Position numbers and translations under genes: made by a program. DNA of 44,701 nt from Ramlibacter sp. (GTDB taxonomy: Bacteria > Pseudomonadota > Gammaproteobacteria > Burkholderiales > Burkholderiaceae_C), in the NCBI GenBank assembly GCA_021323335.1, contig JAJTCN010000049.1, positions 1 to 44,701 on the forward strand. The letters run 5' to 3'. Numbering within the stretch: the first letter of the stretch is position 1; each line of letters starts with the position of its first letter. Under the pieces are notes generated by a model. The model ran no database searches and was not told where the DNA came from. It saw nothing but the letters and a program-made list of their open reading frames with translations. Of this stretch, positions 23,161 through 30,981 are shown in pieces.

Positions 23161-23239
23161 GTCATTCCCGCGAAGGCGGGAATCCAGGGCTCCCGAAATC
23201 CGCCTGGAAGCCCTGGATCCCCGCCTCCGCGGGGATGAC
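23161..23239. repeat. large inverted repeat of the dRS3/“GTCATTCCCGC” kind
   Basis: Arms of 31 bases (23161-23191 and 23209-23239) match at 28 positions when one is reverse-complemented. They start gtcattcccgcgaaggcggg and end in ccgcggggatgac. Each arm also contains its own small GC hairpin. Such elements are common between genes in Beta- and Gammaproteobacteria. It sits between dctM and uxaA and ends eight bases before the uxaA ATG, where its hairpin may interfere with transcription or translation. Confidence 0.9.
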
Positions 23240-23247
23240 GAAATGAC

Positions 23248-24653
23248 ATGACCCCCTTCATCCGCCTCCACCCCGCCGACGACGTGCTGATCGCGCGCAC
23301 CCAGCTCGTGGGCGGCACCACCATCGAGAACGTCACCGCCCGCGGGCTCATCCCGCCGGGCCACAAGGTGGCGGCGGCGCCTTCGAGCGTGACTACGCGT
23401 TCGGCGCCGACACCAAGCCGCAGGCGCCGCTGCGCGAAGCCACCTTCATGGGCATCCGGCGCGCCGACGGCCGCGTGGCCACGCGCAACTACATCGGCGT
23501 GCTCTCCAGCGTCAACTGCTCGGCCACCGCCGCGCGCGCCATCGCCGACCACTTCTCGCGCCAGACCAACCCGCAGGCGCTGGCCGACTACCCGAATGTC
23601 GACGGCGTCGTGGCACTGACCCACGGCACCGGCTGCGGCATGGACACCGAAGGCATGGGCATGCAGATCCTGGAGCGCACGCTCGCCGGCTATGCGACCC
23701 ACGCCAACTTCGCCGCCGTCATCGTGGTGGGCCTGGGCTGCGAGGCCAACCAGATCAACGCCTGGCTGGCCCACAGCAGCCTGCGCGAAGGCGAGACGCT
23801 GCAGGTGTTCAACATCCAGGACACCGGCGGCACCCGCAAGACGGTGGAGAAGGGCATCTCGCTGGTCAAGCAGATGCTGCCCGCGGCCAATCGCGTCAAG
23901 CGCGAGCCGTGCAGCGCGGCGCACATCACCATCGGCCTGCAGTGCGGCGGCTCGGACGGCTACTCGGGCATCAGCGCCAACCCGGCGCTCGGCGCGGCGG
24001 TGGACCTGCTGGTGGCGCACGGCGGCACCGCCATCCTGTCCGAGACGCCGGAGATCTACGGCGCCGAGCACCTGCTGACGCGCCGCGCAGTCAAGCGGGA
24101 GGTGGGCGAGAAGCTGATCGAACGCATCCGCTGGTGGGAGCAGTACACCAAGGCCAACGACGGCGAGATGAACAACAACCCGTCGCCCGGCAACAAGGCC
24201 GGCGGGCTGACGACGATCCTGGAGAAGTCGCTGGGCGCCGTGGCCAAGGGCGGCACCTCCAACCTGCAGGCGGTGTACGAGTACGCCGAGCCGGTGAAAG
24301 CGCATGGCTTCGTCTACATGGACACGCCCGGCTACGACCCGGTCAGCGCGACCGGCCAGGTGGCCGGCGGCGCCAACATGATCTGCTTCACCACCGGCCG
24401 CGGCTCCGCCTACGGCTGCGCGCCCTCGCCCTCGCTGAAGATCGCCACCAACACCGCGTTGTGGCAGCGGCAGGAAGAGGACATGGACATCAACTGCGGC
24501 GAGATCATCGACGGCAAGGCTTCGATCCAGGAGATGGGCGAGCGCATCTTCCGCCTGGTGCTGGCCACCGCTTCCGGCGAGCACAGCAAGAGCGAGCAGC
24601 ATGGCTACGGCCAGAACGAATTCGTTCCGTGGCAGGTCGGTGCAGTAATGTGA
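23248..24653 (+). pseudogene. uxaA: UxaA-type sugar-acid dehydratase, broken by a deletion in the SAF domain
   Basis: The 5' part from ATG at 23248 reads a SAF-domain N-terminus (FIRLHPADDVLIARTQLVGG, IPPGHKVA) to about base 23373. The rest is in another frame: GAFERDYAFGADTKPQAPLR, GIRRADGRVATRNYIG, then an intact UxaA C-terminal domain with VALTHGTGCGMD, GLQCGGSDGYSGISANP and TGRGSAYGCAPSP. The normal protein (about 500 residues) has about 40 residues between GHKVA and the GAFERDYAFG segment; they are missing and the frame shifts. UxaA enzymes are iron-dependent dehydratases for altronate and related acids. Translation from ATG 23448 would give a 401-residue protein without the SAF domain. 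Either a pseudogene or a sequence error. Confidence 0.85.
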
Positions 24654-24698
24654 TCACTCGCAAAAGTCGCTGCGCGACTTTGGCGAGTGGCTTGATCA
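24651..24698. terminator. hairpin directly at the uxaA stop codon
   Basis: The arms cactcgcaaaagtcgc and gcgactttggcgagtg pair over about 16 bases with one mismatch around a tgc loop, with outer tgatca repeats. The uxaA TGA is the first three bases. There is no U-run, so it is either a REP-like unit or a processing/attenuation hairpin between uxaA and the Ldh2-type gene. Confidence 0.55.
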
Positions 24699-24699
24699 G

Positions 24700-24735
24700 T
24701 GTGGCGAGGACCAGCGAAGCCGGATCCTCGCCACA
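24700..24735. repeat. second hairpin of the uxaA–ldh2 gap
   Basis: Exact 11-base arms tgtggcgagga and tcctcgccaca around a 14-base loop. Together with the hairpin at 24651-24698 it forms a tandem pair in the 139-base gap, resembling a REP doublet or attenuator. Confidence 0.65.
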
Positions 24736-24792
24736 AAGGGGACCGGTCCGCGCGATGCGCCGCCCGGTCCAGTGACAAGGAACCCAACATCC

Positions 24793-25851
24793 ATGAGCAA
24801 AACCTTTCCCGCCGCGCAGCTGCGCGCCACCGTTTCCAACATCATCCAGGCCGCCGGCAGTTCGGCGCAGGAGGCGCAGACCGTCGCGGACAACCTGGTG
24901 CTGGCCAACCTGAGCGGACACGACTCGCATGGCGTCGGCATGGTGCCGCGCTACATCGACGCCGTGCTCGAAGGCGGACTGAAGCCGAACACCGCGATCG
25001 AGGTGAAGCTGGATTCCGGCAGCCTGCTGGCGCTGGACGGCCGCCGCGGCTATGGCCAGGTGGTCGGTGAACAGGCGATGGCGCTCGGCATGCAGCGCGC
25101 GCAGGACAGCGGCAGCTGCATCGTGGCGCTCGCCAACGCGCACCACCTCGGTCGCATCGGCCATTTCGCCGAGATGGCAGTGGAGCGCGGCCTGGTCTCC
25201 ATCCACTTCGTCAACGTGCAGTCGCGGCCCGTCGTCGCGCCGTTCGGTGGCGGCGACGGCCGCTACGGCACCAATCCGTTCTGCGTCGGCGTGCCGCTCG
25301 CGGGGCAAGCGCCCTTCGTCCTGGACTTCGCCACCAGCCGCGTGGCGCAGGGCAAGATGCGCGTGGCGCACAACGAAGGGCGACAGGTCGAGCCGGGCTA
25401 CCTGATCGACGAGACGGGCCATCCCACCACCAACCCCGGCGTGGTCGTGGTGCCGCAGCCGGGCGGCATGTTCGGCGCGCTGCTCGCCTTCGGCGAGCAC
25501 AAGGGCTACGGCATGGCGGTGGCATGCGAGCTGCTCGGCGGCGCCCTGACCGGTAGCGGCACCTGGCATCGCCCGGCCGACAACCTGCGCGCCGTGATCA
25601 ACGGGATGTTCACCGTCCTCGTCGACCCGCGCAAGCTGGGCACGCAGGATGCTTTTGCCAGCGAGGCCCTGGCCTTCGTCGAGTGGCTCAAGCAGAGCCC
25701 GCCGGCGCCGGGCACCGACGGCGTGCTGCTGGCCGGCGAGCCCGAGCGGCGCGCGCGCCGCGAACGCGAAACCGCGGGCATCGTGCTGGACGACACCACC
25801 TGGGGCGAGGTGGTGGCGGCCGGGGCGAAGGTGGGCGCGCGGGTCGCCTAG
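24793..25851 (+). CDS. Ldh2-type malate/L-lactate dehydrogenase family oxidoreductase
   Basis: A 352-residue NAD(P)-dependent oxidoreductase of the Ldh2/MDH2 family, distinct from Rossmann lactate dehydrogenases. Segments are NLVLANLSGHDSHGVGMVPR, the nucleotide region SRPVVAPFGGGDGRYGTNPF, VLDFATSRVAQGKMRVA and HKGYGMAVACELLGGALTGSG. Members reduce or oxidise 2-ketoacids, 2,3-diketogulonate, ureidoglycolate or similar. In this cluster it may handle the lactate or glycolate product or an early keto acid intermediate (inference). It appears intact, unlike uxaA upstream. Its stop at 25851 abuts the stop of the convergent secreted-protein gene at 25852. Confidence 0.9.
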   Translation: MSKTFPAAQLRATVSNIIQAAGSSAQEAQTVADNLVLANLSGHDSHGVGMVPRYIDAVLEGGLKPNTAIEVKLDSGSLLALDGRRGYGQVVGEQAMALGMQRAQDSGSCIVALANAHHLGRIGHFAEMAVERGLVSIHFVNVQSRPVVAPFGGGDGRYGTNPFCVGVPLAGQAPFVLDFATSRVAQGKMRVAHNEGRQVEPGYLIDETGHPTTNPGVVVVPQPGGMFGALLAFGEHKGYGMAVACELLGGALTGSGTWHRPADNLRAVINGMFTVLVDPRKLGTQDAFASEALAFVEWLKQSPPAPGTDGVLLAGEPERRARRERETAGIVLDDTTWGEVVAAGAKVGARVA

Positions 25852-26280
25852 TTACTTGAGCGCTTGCCAGCGGTGGAACTCACCGCGCGAGGTGGCGTCC
25901 GCCGGCACGTTCACCCAGCTGTAGGTGGTGACGGTGGTGCTGGAGGTGATGCCGGGGGCCGGGCCGCCCATCACGGTGGTGGAGTGGTACGGCACCACGG
26001 CGCCGCCCGGCAGCATGCGCGGCTGCGGCGACGGGCTGAGCGGGGCGGAGGGTGCGACCGCGACGCCGGTGCCGGAGGTCACGGGCACGCCGGTGCCCGA
26101 AGACACGCCGCTCATGGTGGCGGCCGGGGCCTGCGAGCCGGTGTTCTTGTCGACGTTGACGCTGGTGCTCGCCGGCGCCGGGGACCCGGCTGCGCCGGTG
26201 CCGCCACCGGTCTGCGCAAGGGCGGGCACGGAGAAACCGGCGGCGATCGCGACGGCGACGCTGAGATGCTTGAAGTTCAT
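25852..26280 (-). CDS. small secreted Ser/Thr/Gly/Pro-rich protein
   Basis: A 142-residue exported protein with a signal peptide (about 1-23, core SVAVAIAAGFSVPALA) cleaved at ALA-Q. The mature part is low complexity: Thr, Ser, Gly, Pro and Val repeats such as GTGVPVTSGTGVAVAP, then PYHSTTVMGGPAPGITSSTT and a C-terminal WVNVPADATSRGEFHRWQAL. No cysteine and no membrane helix. I do not recognise the family; it may be a periplasmic or surface filler protein. A GGAGCC ribosome binding site lies ahead of the ATG. The region upstream to pdeM (26281-26381) shows no further gene. Confidence 0.7.
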   Translation of the reverse strand: MNFKHLSVAVAIAAGFSVPALAQTGGGTGAAGSPAPASTSVNVDKNTGSQAPAATMSGVSSGTGVPVTSGTGVAVAPSAPLSPSPQPRMLPGGAVVPYHSTTVMGGPAPGITSSTTVTTYSWVNVPADATSRGEFHRWQALK

Positions 26281-26381
26281 GAATGGCTCCTTGTTGGGAT
26301 GCTGCTATTGCATGACTTCGGCACCGCGCTGCCCGCCAGCGCGCGCTGACGCCGCCTGTCAGCGACGCACCGACGCGGCGG

Positions 26382-27068
26382 TTACGGCACAGGCAGGACA
26401 GGCAGCGCGCGCACCACGTCGCCCGCCACCGGAAAGATCCGATCCCCGGCGCGCGGCTCGATGCGGTGCATGCCGGTGAAGCTGCCGAAGGCCGGCAGGA
26501 TGCCGACGGCCTGCCTCGGCAACTGGCCGCTGTCGTCCCCCATCCAGAAGCACGGCAGGCGCAGCCGTTCGAAGGCCCGGCCCGTCACGCTGATGCACGG
26601 GTGCCAGTGGCCGGCCAGTACATAGGCGCCGTCCACGGGGCGCGGGTGATGGCACAAGGCAAAACGGCCCAGCATCAAAGGCTCATCGACGACATCGAAG
26701 CGCAGGCTCGGCGGCGGGTCGCCGGCGCGGTCGTCGTGGTTGCCGCGCACCAGCGTCAGCTCCAGGTCGGGGTGGCGCTCCCGCCATGCGTGCAGCACGC
26801 CCAGCGTGCCGGTGGAATGCGAACGCACGGAGTGCAGGAAGTCGCCGAGGAACACGACCCGTCGCGCGCCGGTATCGGCGATCGCCGCATCGAGCCTGGC
26901 CGTCGTCTCCGTGGTGGTTCCGCGCGGCACCGGGACTCCGAGCTTGCGAAAACTCACCGCCTTGCCGAAGTGCGCGTCAGCGACCAGCAGCGTGCCGTGG
27001 GCGGAGAGGAAGAGCGTGCCGCTCGGATGCAGGAGCGCATCCTCGCCGGCCAGGCGGATTCGCAACAA
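26382..27068 (-). CDS. pdeM: ligase-associated-type metallophosphoesterase PdeM
   Basis: A 228-residue metallophosphoesterase of the PdeM type. Binuclear metal motifs are visible: LLVADAHFGKAVSFRKLG (D-x-H), VFLGDFLHS (GD), LVRGNHDD (GNHD), CHHPRPV and AGHWHPCISV (GHxH). PdeM is usually encoded with a DNA ligase and an Lhr-like helicase in the ligase-associated repair set; neither is in the window. The start is a TTG at 27068, six bases after the slmA stop, with a second TTG directly after it; no upstream ATG is possible because of the slmA stop in between. Probably translationally coupled to slmA. Confidence 0.85.
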   Translation of the reverse strand: MLRIRLAGEDALLHPSGTLFLSAHGTLLVADAHFGKAVSFRKLGVPVPRGTTTETTARLDAAIADTGARRVVFLGDFLHSVRSHSTGTLGVLHAWRERHPDLELTLVRGNHDDRAGDPPPSLRFDVVDEPLMLGRFALCHHPRPVDGAYVLAGHWHPCISVTGRAFERLRLPCFWMGDDSGQLPRQAVGILPAFGSFTGMHRIEPRAGDRIFPVAGDVVRALPVLPVP

Positions 27069-27074
27069 GGCAAA

Positions 27075-27707
27075 TCAGAGCATGCGCGCGAGGCTGGCTT
27101 CCAGGTGCTCCGACGGCATGCGCTTGAAGCCCGAGCGCGCGAAGCGCTGCAGCCGGCCGACGATGAACGCCGTCATCACCGACGCGCGCACCTGCGCATC
27201 GACGGTGGGCGTGGCGGCGTCGGCGCTGGCGCGCAGGCACTGCTTCAAGGAGGCTTCGACCTTGTCGAAGAACTGGTTCATGCGCTGCTGCAGGCGCTCG
27301 TTCTCGAACACCAGGGCGTCGCCGACCATCACGCGGGTCATGCCCGGGTTCTTCTCGGCGAACTGGATCAGCATCGCGACGATGCGCCCGGCCTGCGACG
27401 GGCCGGGGGCCTCGCGCTCGGCGATCTGGTTGATCAGCGTGAAGACGCTCTGCTCGATGAACTCGATGAGGCCCTCGAACATCTGCGCCTTGCTGGCGAA
27501 GTGGCGATACAGCGCCGCCTCGCTGACCTCCAGGCGGGCGGCCAGGGCGGCGGTGGTGATGCGCTCGGCGCCCGGCTGCTCCAGCATCGTCGCCAGCGCC
27601 TGCAGGATCTGCACGCGCCGCTCGCCGGGCTTGGGACGCTTGCGGACCACCGCGGGGCTGTCGCCGCCGGGAGTGGGTTCGGGGGAATCGAGCTCGGCGT
27701 GCGTCAT
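27075..27707 (-). CDS. slmA: nucleoid occlusion factor SlmA (TetR family)
   Basis: A 210-residue TetR-fold protein. After a disordered N-terminus (about 1-25) comes the HTH (about 27-75): ERRVQILQALATMLEQPG, ITTAALAARLEVSEAALYRH. The C-terminal domain contains VMVGDALVFENERLQQRMNQ and FFDKVEASLKQCLR, matching SlmA rather than an efflux-type TetR. SlmA binds specific chromosomal sites and blocks FtsZ ring assembly over the nucleoid. Its position downstream of argB and a two-component pair is a common Burkholderiales arrangement. The gene is followed closely by pdeM. Confidence 0.92.
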   Translation of the reverse strand: MTHAELDSPEPTPGGDSPAVVRKRPKPGERRVQILQALATMLEQPGAERITTAALAARLEVSEAALYRHFASKAQMFEGLIEFIEQSVFTLINQIAEREAPGPSQAGRIVAMLIQFAEKNPGMTRVMVGDALVFENERLQQRMNQFFDKVEASLKQCLRASADAATPTVDAQVRASVMTAFIVGRLQRFARSGFKRMPSEHLEASLARML

Positions 27708-27805
27708 GTGGTGCAGGTCAGCAGTTGCGGTTCATTCTCGCATACCCGGCCGGGGCTCCATCGCTGCCCATCCGCGCCAAAGGCCCGTCCGGCGCCAGTA
27801 AATGC

Positions 27806-29224
27806 TTACCCCGGGAAGACCAGTGTGACTTTCAAGCCACGGCCGCTGGCGCCCGGCTGCAGTTGCAGGTGGCTGTGGTGGACACGCGCGATTTCTTCCG
27901 CGATGGCCAGGCCCAGGCCGTTGCCTTCGCCCAGCGTGCCCTGCACGCGGTAGAAGCGCTCCAGGATCCGCGGCAGTTCCGCCGGCGCCACGCCGGGCCC
28001 GTCGTCCTCGACCTCCAGCACCGCGATGCCCGCGCGCCGGCCGCAGCGGATGGTGACGCTGCCGCCTTCGTGGCAGTACTTGATGGCGTTGTCCACCAGG
28101 TTGGCCAGCAGCTCGCGCAGCAGCCACTCGTGGCCCATCACCTGCGCCCGCTCGGCGTCCAGCCCCAGGTCGATGCCGCGCGCCGTCGCCGCGTCGAGAT
28201 GCCCCTCCAGGCTGTCCTCGCACAGCGCCTTCAGGTCCACCCGCTGCACCGGCTGTGAATGCATGCCGCGCGCGTCGGCGCGCGACAGCGCGAGCAATTG
28301 ATTGGCCAGCTGCGAGGTGCGGCGGGTGGCATTGCGCAGCTTGAGCACCTGGTCGGTCGGCAACGCCAGCGTCTCCTGCACCGGGCGCGCGCTGGCGGCC
28401 TGCGCCCAGGCTTCCACCTGCGCCTGCAGGCCGGCGAGCGGCGTGCGCAACTGGTGCGCCGCGTCGGCGACGAAGCGCCGCTGGCTCTCCGCCTGCGCGT
28501 TGACCAGCCCGAACAGGCGATTGAGCGAATCCACCAGCGGCCGCACTTCCTCCGGCGACGACCCGGTGTCGATGGCGCTCAGATCGCGTGGCGAGCGCCG
28601 CTCCACCGCCTCCTTCAGCGCCAGCAGCGGCTTCAGGGCGCGCTCCACCGCCCAGCCCACCGCGAAGGCGGCCAGCGCGATCAGCACGAAATTGGGCAGC
28701 AGCACCTTGTAGACGATGGAACTGGCCCACTGCTGGCGCGGATCGGACCCGTCGCCCACGGCGATGACCACTTCGCCCAGCACCGTCTGCTGGCGCTGCC
28801 GCACGATGCGCCAGGTGGTGCCTGCGTACTCCTCGCTGTGGAACTCGGGGGCGGCGTCGGTCGGTGGCAGCCCTGCCAGCCACGCGTCGCCCGCGAGCAC
28901 CTTGCCGTCGACGTCCAGGATGGCGTAGCCGGCCGGGCCCGGCCGCTCCTTGAGGAACTCCTCCACCGGCGGGGCCAGCAGCAGCAGGGGCTGGTTGTCG
29001 AGCTCGCCGATGACGGAGTCCGCCACCAGCGGCACCATGGCCAGCAGGTGCTGGTCCTGCTGCAGCGCCACGTTGCCGGCGGAGCGGTAGTCCAGCCAGG
29101 CGTTCAGGATCGCCAGCAGCACCAGCGGCACGATCAGCATCACCACCAGCCGCCGGCGCAGGCCTGACGTCATCCCCCGCACCCCGCTGCGGGTGCGCGA
29201 GCGCGACAGGAACGAGAGCTTCAC
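27806..29224 (-). CDS. sensor histidine kinase (TctE/QseC-like)
   Basis: A 472-residue membrane kinase. Two helices (about 22-42 and 170-192) flank a periplasmic 2CSK_N-type sensor domain with LVADSVIGELDNQPLLLLAP and GYAILDVDGKVLAGDAWL. A HAMP-like linker follows, then HisKA with His257 in ADAAHQLRTPLAGLQ, and HATPase_c with NLVDNAIKYCHEGG, EVEDDGPGV and GNGLGLAIAEEIARVHHS. The GTG at 29224 overlaps the regulator stop by four bases (GTGA), so the pair is coupled. TctE-like kinases often respond to carboxylates; the signal here is unknown. A 98-base gap separates it from slmA. Confidence 0.9.
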   Translation of the reverse strand: MKLSFLSRSRTRSGVRGMTSGLRRRLVVMLIVPLVLLAILNAWLDYRSAGNVALQQDQHLLAMVPLVADSVIGELDNQPLLLLAPPVEEFLKERPGPAGYAILDVDGKVLAGDAWLAGLPPTDAAPEFHSEEYAGTTWRIVRQRQQTVLGEVVIAVGDGSDPRQQWASSIVYKVLLPNFVLIALAAFAVGWAVERALKPLLALKEAVERRSPRDLSAIDTGSSPEEVRPLVDSLNRLFGLVNAQAESQRRFVADAAHQLRTPLAGLQAQVEAWAQAASARPVQETLALPTDQVLKLRNATRRTSQLANQLLALSRADARGMHSQPVQRVDLKALCEDSLEGHLDAATARGIDLGLDAERAQVMGHEWLLRELLANLVDNAIKYCHEGGSVTIRCGRRAGIAVLEVEDDGPGVAPAELPRILERFYRVQGTLGEGNGLGLAIAEEIARVHHSHLQLQPGASGRGLKVTLVFPG

Positions 29225-29922
29225 TCGGCGTCGGTCGGCCGCAGTTCGAGGCGGTAACCGAAGCCGCGGATCGAGCGCAGGGCCACGCCATGCGGCTCCA
29301 GCTTGCCGCGCAGCCGCGAGATGTACACCTCCACGGCGTTCGGCGTGATTTCCTTGTCCCAGCCGGTCAGGGCCTGCAGCAGCTTCTCCTTGCTGGCCGG
29401 CTTGGGCGCGTTGATCAGGAGGTACTCCATGACCGTCCACTCGCGCGGGCCGAGCTCGATCGGCACCGACTGGCCATTGCGCTGCGCGCTGGCGCGCCGG
29501 TTGGCGGTGTCCAGCTCGATCGGGCCGAAGGACAGCACCGCCGAGGTCGCGGCCTGCGAGCGCCGCAGCAGCGCGCGCAGGCGCGCCAGCAGCTCGGGCA
29601 GCTCGAAAGGCTTGATCATGTAGTCGTCGGCGCCGAGGTCCAGGCCCTGCACGCGGTCGTGCAGCGCGTCGCGCGCCGTGAGGATCAGCACCGGCATGTT
29701 CTGGCTGGCCATCTCGGGACGGCGCAGCCGGCGCGTCAGCTCCAGGCCGTCCATGTTGGGCAGGCCGATGTCGATGATGGCCGCGTCGAACACCTCCGTG
29801 CGCAGCACTTCCTCGCCGCGCTCGCCGCTGCCCACCCAGTCCACCGCATAGCCGGCATTCGACAGCCCCAGCTTGATGCCGCTGGCAACCATCACGTCGT
29901 CTTCCACCAGGAGCAGGCGCAT
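29221..29922 (-). CDS. OmpR/PhoB-family response regulator
   Basis: A 233-residue response regulator. Receiver (about 1-115): acidic pocket VEDD, phospho-acceptor Asp51 in IIDIGLPNMDGLELTRRL, Thr in ILTARDALHDR and Lys in DDYMIKPFELPELLARL. C-terminal winged helix (about 135-228) with LGPREWTVMEYLLINAP and EVYISRLRGKLEPHGV. It resembles TctD/QseB. It begins one base after the argB stop and overlaps the kinase gene by four bases, so argB, regulator and kinase appear to be one transcript. Its targets cannot be read from the window. Confidence 0.92.
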   Translation of the reverse strand: MRLLLVEDDVMVASGIKLGLSNAGYAVDWVGSGERGEEVLRTEVFDAAIIDIGLPNMDGLELTRRLRRPEMASQNMPVLILTARDALHDRVQGLDLGADDYMIKPFELPELLARLRALLRRSQAATSAVLSFGPIELDTANRRASAQRNGQSVPIELGPREWTVMEYLLINAPKPASKEKLLQALTGWDKEITPNAVEVYISRLRGKLEPHGVALRSIRGFGYRLELRPTDAE

Positions 29923-29923
29923 G

Positions 29924-30814
29924 TCAGTTGGAGCGGATCATGGTGCCGTAGGCCTGGTCGGTCAGGATCTCCAGCAGCATGACGTGCGGCACGCGGCCGT
30001 CGATGATGTGCACCGCGTTCACGCCGGCCTTGGCCGCATCGAGCGCGCCGCTGATCTTGGGCAGCATGCCGCCGGAGATGGTGCCGTCGGCGAACAGCGC
30101 GTCGATCTCCTTCGACGTCAGGTCCGTCAGCAGCTTGCCGGCCTTGTCCAGCACGCCGGGCGTGTTGGTCAGCAGCACCAGCTTCTCGGCCTTCAGCACT
30201 TCCGCGAGCTTGCTGGCCACCACGTCGGCGTTGATGTTGTAGCTCTCGTTCTCGTCGCCGAAGCCGATGGGGCTGATGACGGGGATGAAATGGTCCTCGA
30301 GCAGCGCGCGCACCACGCCCGGGTCGATCTCCACGATGTCGCCGACCTGGCCGACGTCGTGTTCCTTGCTCGGGTCCTTGGCGTCGATCATCTTGAGCTT
30401 CTTGGCCCGCATCAGCCCGCCGTCGCGGCCGGTCAGGCCCACGGCCTTGCCGCCCGCCTTGTGGATGAAGCCCACGATGTCCTGCTGCACCTCGCCGGCC
30501 AGCACCCACTCGACGACTTCCATCGTCTCGGCGTCGGTCACGCGCATGCCCTGGATGAATTCGCCCTTCTTGCCCAGGCGGTTGAGCGCCTGCTCGATCT
30601 GCGGGCCGCCGCCGTGCACCACCACCGGGTTGATGCCCACCAGCTTGAGCAGCACCACGTCCTCGGCGAAATCGGCCTGCAGCTCGGGATCGGTCATGGC
30701 GTTGCCGCCGTACTTGATCACCATGGTCTTGCCATGGAACTTGCGGATGTAGGGCAGCGCCTGGGCGAGGATCTCGGCCTTGTCGCGCGGCGCGATATGG
30801 GTGACGTCGGTCAT
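29924..30814 (-). CDS. argB: acetylglutamate kinase ArgB
   Basis: A 296-residue amino-acid kinase that phosphorylates N-acetyl-L-glutamate, the second step of arginine synthesis. Family marks are [68 protein letters not shown] and [13 protein letters not shown]. The N-terminal helix ([15 protein letters not shown]) is of the hexameric, arginine-inhibitable type. ATG at 30814 gives the family N-terminus. Its upstream region (30815-30886) is short and bounded by a 40-bp inverted repeat that closes the glycan operon, so its promoter must lie there. It is followed at once by the two-component pair. Confidence 0.97.
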   Translation of the reverse strand: MTDVTHIAPRDKAEILAQALPYIRKFHGKTMVIKYGGNAMTDPELQADFAEDVVLLKLVGINPVVVHGGGPQIEQALNRLGKKGEFIQGMRVTDAETMEVVEWVLAGEVQQDIVGFIHKAGGKAVGLTGRDGGLMRAKKLKMIDAKDPSKEHDVGQVGDIVEIDPGVVRALLEDHFIPVISPIGFGDENESYNINADVVASKLAEVLKAEKLVLLTNTPGVLDKAGKLLTDLTSKEIDALFADGTISGGMLPKISGALDAAKAGVNAVHIIDGRVPHVMLLEILTDQAYGTMIRSN

Positions 30815-30886
30815 GGGCGGGGCATTCGGGGGGTTTTGCTGATTTTGCCGCATTGCGGGTGGGGGGCCCGATGGAGGTGCCGCGCC

Positions 30887-30981
30887 GGTCACCGGGGTTC
30901 GGCTGCGCGCTCACCCCGGCCTACGAACTCCGCATCATCCTCGTAGGCCGGTGGTGAGCGCGCAGCCGAACCCCGGTGACC
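30887..30981. terminator. 40-bp inverted repeat closing the glycan operon
   Basis: Left arm 30887-30926 and right arm 30941-30981 are reverse complements over 40 bases with a single-base bulge, around a 14-base loop (actccgcatcatcc). Arms contain ggttcggctgcgcgctcacc and cggcctacga, and so are two facing copies of the REP-like element family seen at 12-17 kb. The right arm ends immediately before the stop codon of the phosphoglycosyltransferase gene. It should form a very stable hairpin in either transcript. Confidence 0.8.

Noticed and set aside
27075..27707. generic TetR repressor of an efflux gene
   Set aside because: The C-terminal FENERLQQRMNQFFDKVEASL region and position near argB fit SlmA, and no divergent efflux gene is present.
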